Shown one piece after another: positions 62,757 to 64,000 of a stretch of DNA of 64,000 nt. The translations under genes and the position numbers were made by a program. How positions within the stretch are numbered: the first letter of the stretch is position 1; each line of letters begins with the position of its first letter. Origin of the DNA: Massilia sp. CF038 (lineage in GTDB: Bacteria; Pseudomonadota; Gammaproteobacteria; Burkholderiales; Burkholderiaceae_D); the NCBI RefSeq assembly GCF_900129765.1, contig NZ_FQWU01000001.1, positions 186,001 to 250,000 on the forward strand, written 5' to 3'. Under the pieces are notes generated by a model. The model searched no databases. It saw only the letters and a program-made list of their open reading frames with translations, and was not told where the DNA came from.

Positions 62757-64000
62757 TTGACCCAGCAACGCAAGCCAGCAAACCTTCGCCAAGAGCAGGT
62801 TTCAGCCAAGAAAACGTCCATCGCACTGGCCATCTCGGGCATCATGTTGATGCCTTTTGCATCGCTGGCGCAGTCCGAAGTCGTGGTAACGGCTGGCGCT
62901 GCTGCTCCAGAGAAAACGCTGGGCGAAGTGGTGATTCTGGGCAAACGTGTTGAGTCCAATCCGAATGCCGAAGTCGGCGCGCCGTACAAGGCCAAGACCT
63001 CGGCCGATACCCGCCACACCCGTCCGCTGGCGGAAACGCCACAGACCATTTCCGTGCTGACGCGCACTGCGCTCGACGATTCGGGCCTGAGCGACCTCAA
63101 GCAAGTGCTGGGCGCGCAGCCAGGCATCACGCTCGGCACTGGCGAAAACGGCAATGCCTTCGGCGACCGCTACATCATTCGCGGCCAGGAGGCACGCAGC
63201 GATGTGTTCGTTGACGGCTTGCGCGATCCAGGCATGACCACCCGCGAAAGCTTTGCCATTGAGCAGCTGGAAATTTCCAAAGGCCCGAACTCGAGCTTTG
63301 CTGGCCGCGGTACCGCCGGCGGCGCCATCAATGCGATCACCAAGCAAGCCACCCTCGATCACGATTTTGAACGCGTATCGATCGGTGCCGGCAGCGACAG
63401 CCAGAAGCGCGTGACTGCTGACTTGAACAAAGGTTTTGGCGACCACTTCGCCCTGCGCGCCAACGTGCTGTACGGTGACGAAGAAGTGCCAGGCCGCGCG
63501 CCGTCCGAGCGCAACCGCAAGGGTATCGCTTTGTCCGGGCTGTATGAGCTCGACAAGGATCTGTCGGTCACCATCGATTACTACGGTCTGCGTACCAAGG
63601 ATCAATTGCCGGATCTCGGCTTCTATTTGACCGGCACGGTGCCGAATCGCGTGCCTGCCACCAACGTGCCTGTGTACGCACAAGCGAACGATGCCTTGGG
63701 TTCGGATGTCGATACCCTGACGGCCCGCGTCAACTGGACCATCGCGCCTGCGCTCAAGCTGAGCAGCCTGACCCGCGTTGGCAAATCGGACAATTTCTAC
63801 CAGACCACGGGCGCCTCCGCTGGCACCCGTTATGACGGCGCCACCGGCACCGCGTACACCACCGGCTACATTGACGGTGGCCACACTGGCTGGCAGGAAG
63901 TGAAGTACTTCGCCCATCAAAGCAACCTGCGCTGGGACAAGGAATTGTTCGGCCTGAAGCACGAAATGATTTTCGGTGCCGAGTACACGGACCACCAGGT
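62757..64000 (+). CDS. TonB-dependent siderophore receptor, 3' end beyond the window
   Basis: The gene starts with TTG at 62757 after AGGAG six bases upstream. About 414 residues are present. There is a signal peptide with a long basic N-region, ending FASLAQ near residue 42. The plug domain follows with TPQTISVLTR, GDRYIIRGQEARSDVFVDGLRDPG and FAIEQLEISKGPNSSFAGRGTAGGAIN, the pattern of catecholate siderophore receptors (Fiu/FepA-like). The barrel begins after about residue 195. The Fur box and promoter upstream fit iron control. The siderophore cannot be told from sequence. Confidence 0.9.
   Translation, partial: MTQQRKPANLRQEQVSAKKTSIALAISGIMLMPFASLAQSEVVVTAGAAAPEKTLGEVVILGKRVESNPNAEVGAPYKAKTSADTRHTRPLAETPQTISVLTRTALDDSGLSDLKQVLGAQPGITLGTGENGNAFGDRYIIRGQEARSDVFVDGLRDPGMTTRESFAIEQLEISKGPNSSFAGRGTAGGAINAITKQATLDHDFERVSIGAGSDSQKRVTADLNKGFGDHFALRANVLYGDEEVPGRAPSERNRKGIALSGLYELDKDLSVTIDYYGLRTKDQLPDLGFYLTGTVPNRVPATNVPVYAQANDALGSDVDTLTARVNWTIAPALKLSSLTRVGKSDNFYQTTGASAGTRYDGATGTAYTTGYIDGGHTGWQEVKYFAHQSNLRWDKELFGLKHEMIFGAEYTDHQ

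Noticed and set aside
62802-63995. A 397-codon minus-strand frame at the right edge
   Set aside because: It is antisense to the siderophore receptor, which has a promoter, Fur box, signal peptide and plug motifs.

Overview
The window is GC-rich, densely coded chromosomal DNA from a betaproteobacterium, most likely Oxalobacteraceae (Massilia, Duganella or Janthinobacterium group). This rests on the rpsU-yqeY-dnaG-rpoD operon with a long acidic RpoD, the queG/tsaE/amiC cluster, beta-type Fur and NtrC sites, and the general gene style. The genus is inferred, not shown. I see no transposase, phage module or CRISPR array.

Layout. 1-5 kb: a partial alpha-carbonic anhydrase and housekeeping genes (hexose-6-phosphate mutarotase, amiC, tsaE, queG, a DUF3052-like gene). 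5-10.6 kb: a DctS/DctR-like two-component system divergent from a TRAP dicarboxylate transporter (dctPQM), with a perfect inverted repeat between them. 10.6-12.6 kb: a non-coding stretch with an NtrC-like box and a terminator, then ogt, xerD and a 55-aa charged protein. 12.7-21.3 kb: an RND efflux pair, a PAS-GGDEF-EAL protein, a nuclease-superfamily protein and a YbaK deacylase.

21.4-37.7 kb is the most distinctive part. One LacI/GntR-type regulator lies beside three copies of the palindrome TGTTAGCGCTAAC(A/C). The sites precede (i) an MFS sugar/cation symporter, a GH94 phosphorylase and a GH3 beta-glucosidase, and (ii) gluconokinase, a TonB-dependent receptor, a gluconate permease, a 1003-aa tandem beta-helix protein with a C-terminal gluconolactonase-like propeller, and an esterase. 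The pairing of GH94 with gluconate genes points to a cellobionic acid phosphorylase and to a locus for oxidised glucans: aldonolactone opening, uptake, phosphorolysis to glucose-1-phosphate and gluconate, then 6-phosphogluconate.

37.7-43.3 kb: a hypothetical gene, plsY, a DsbA/FrnE-like protein, DUF427, and a nitrate ABC transporter behind a near-perfect sigma-54 promoter. 43.4-46.9 kb: an EEP-family protein, tsaD, a shortened NirD-like protein and DAHP synthase. 47-51.2 kb: a minus-strand cluster DUF4331 / small lipoprotein / TPR / HupE-UreJ-like of unknown role. 51.3-60 kb: ybiB, cobA, a YhiN/BaiN-type flavoprotein and the macromolecular synthesis operon. 60-64 kb: a methyltransferase, a tRNA with CAU anticodon (probably Ile2), a DUF4157 (eCIS-core) protein with an unassigned C-terminal domain, and a truncated siderophore receptor behind a Fur box.

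Five copies of a roughly 100-bp palindromic repeat, whose ends resemble ACATCGTCCTCGCGAAGGCG, lie between genes. One separates two of the LacI-type operators and another lies inside the rpsU-rpoD operon.
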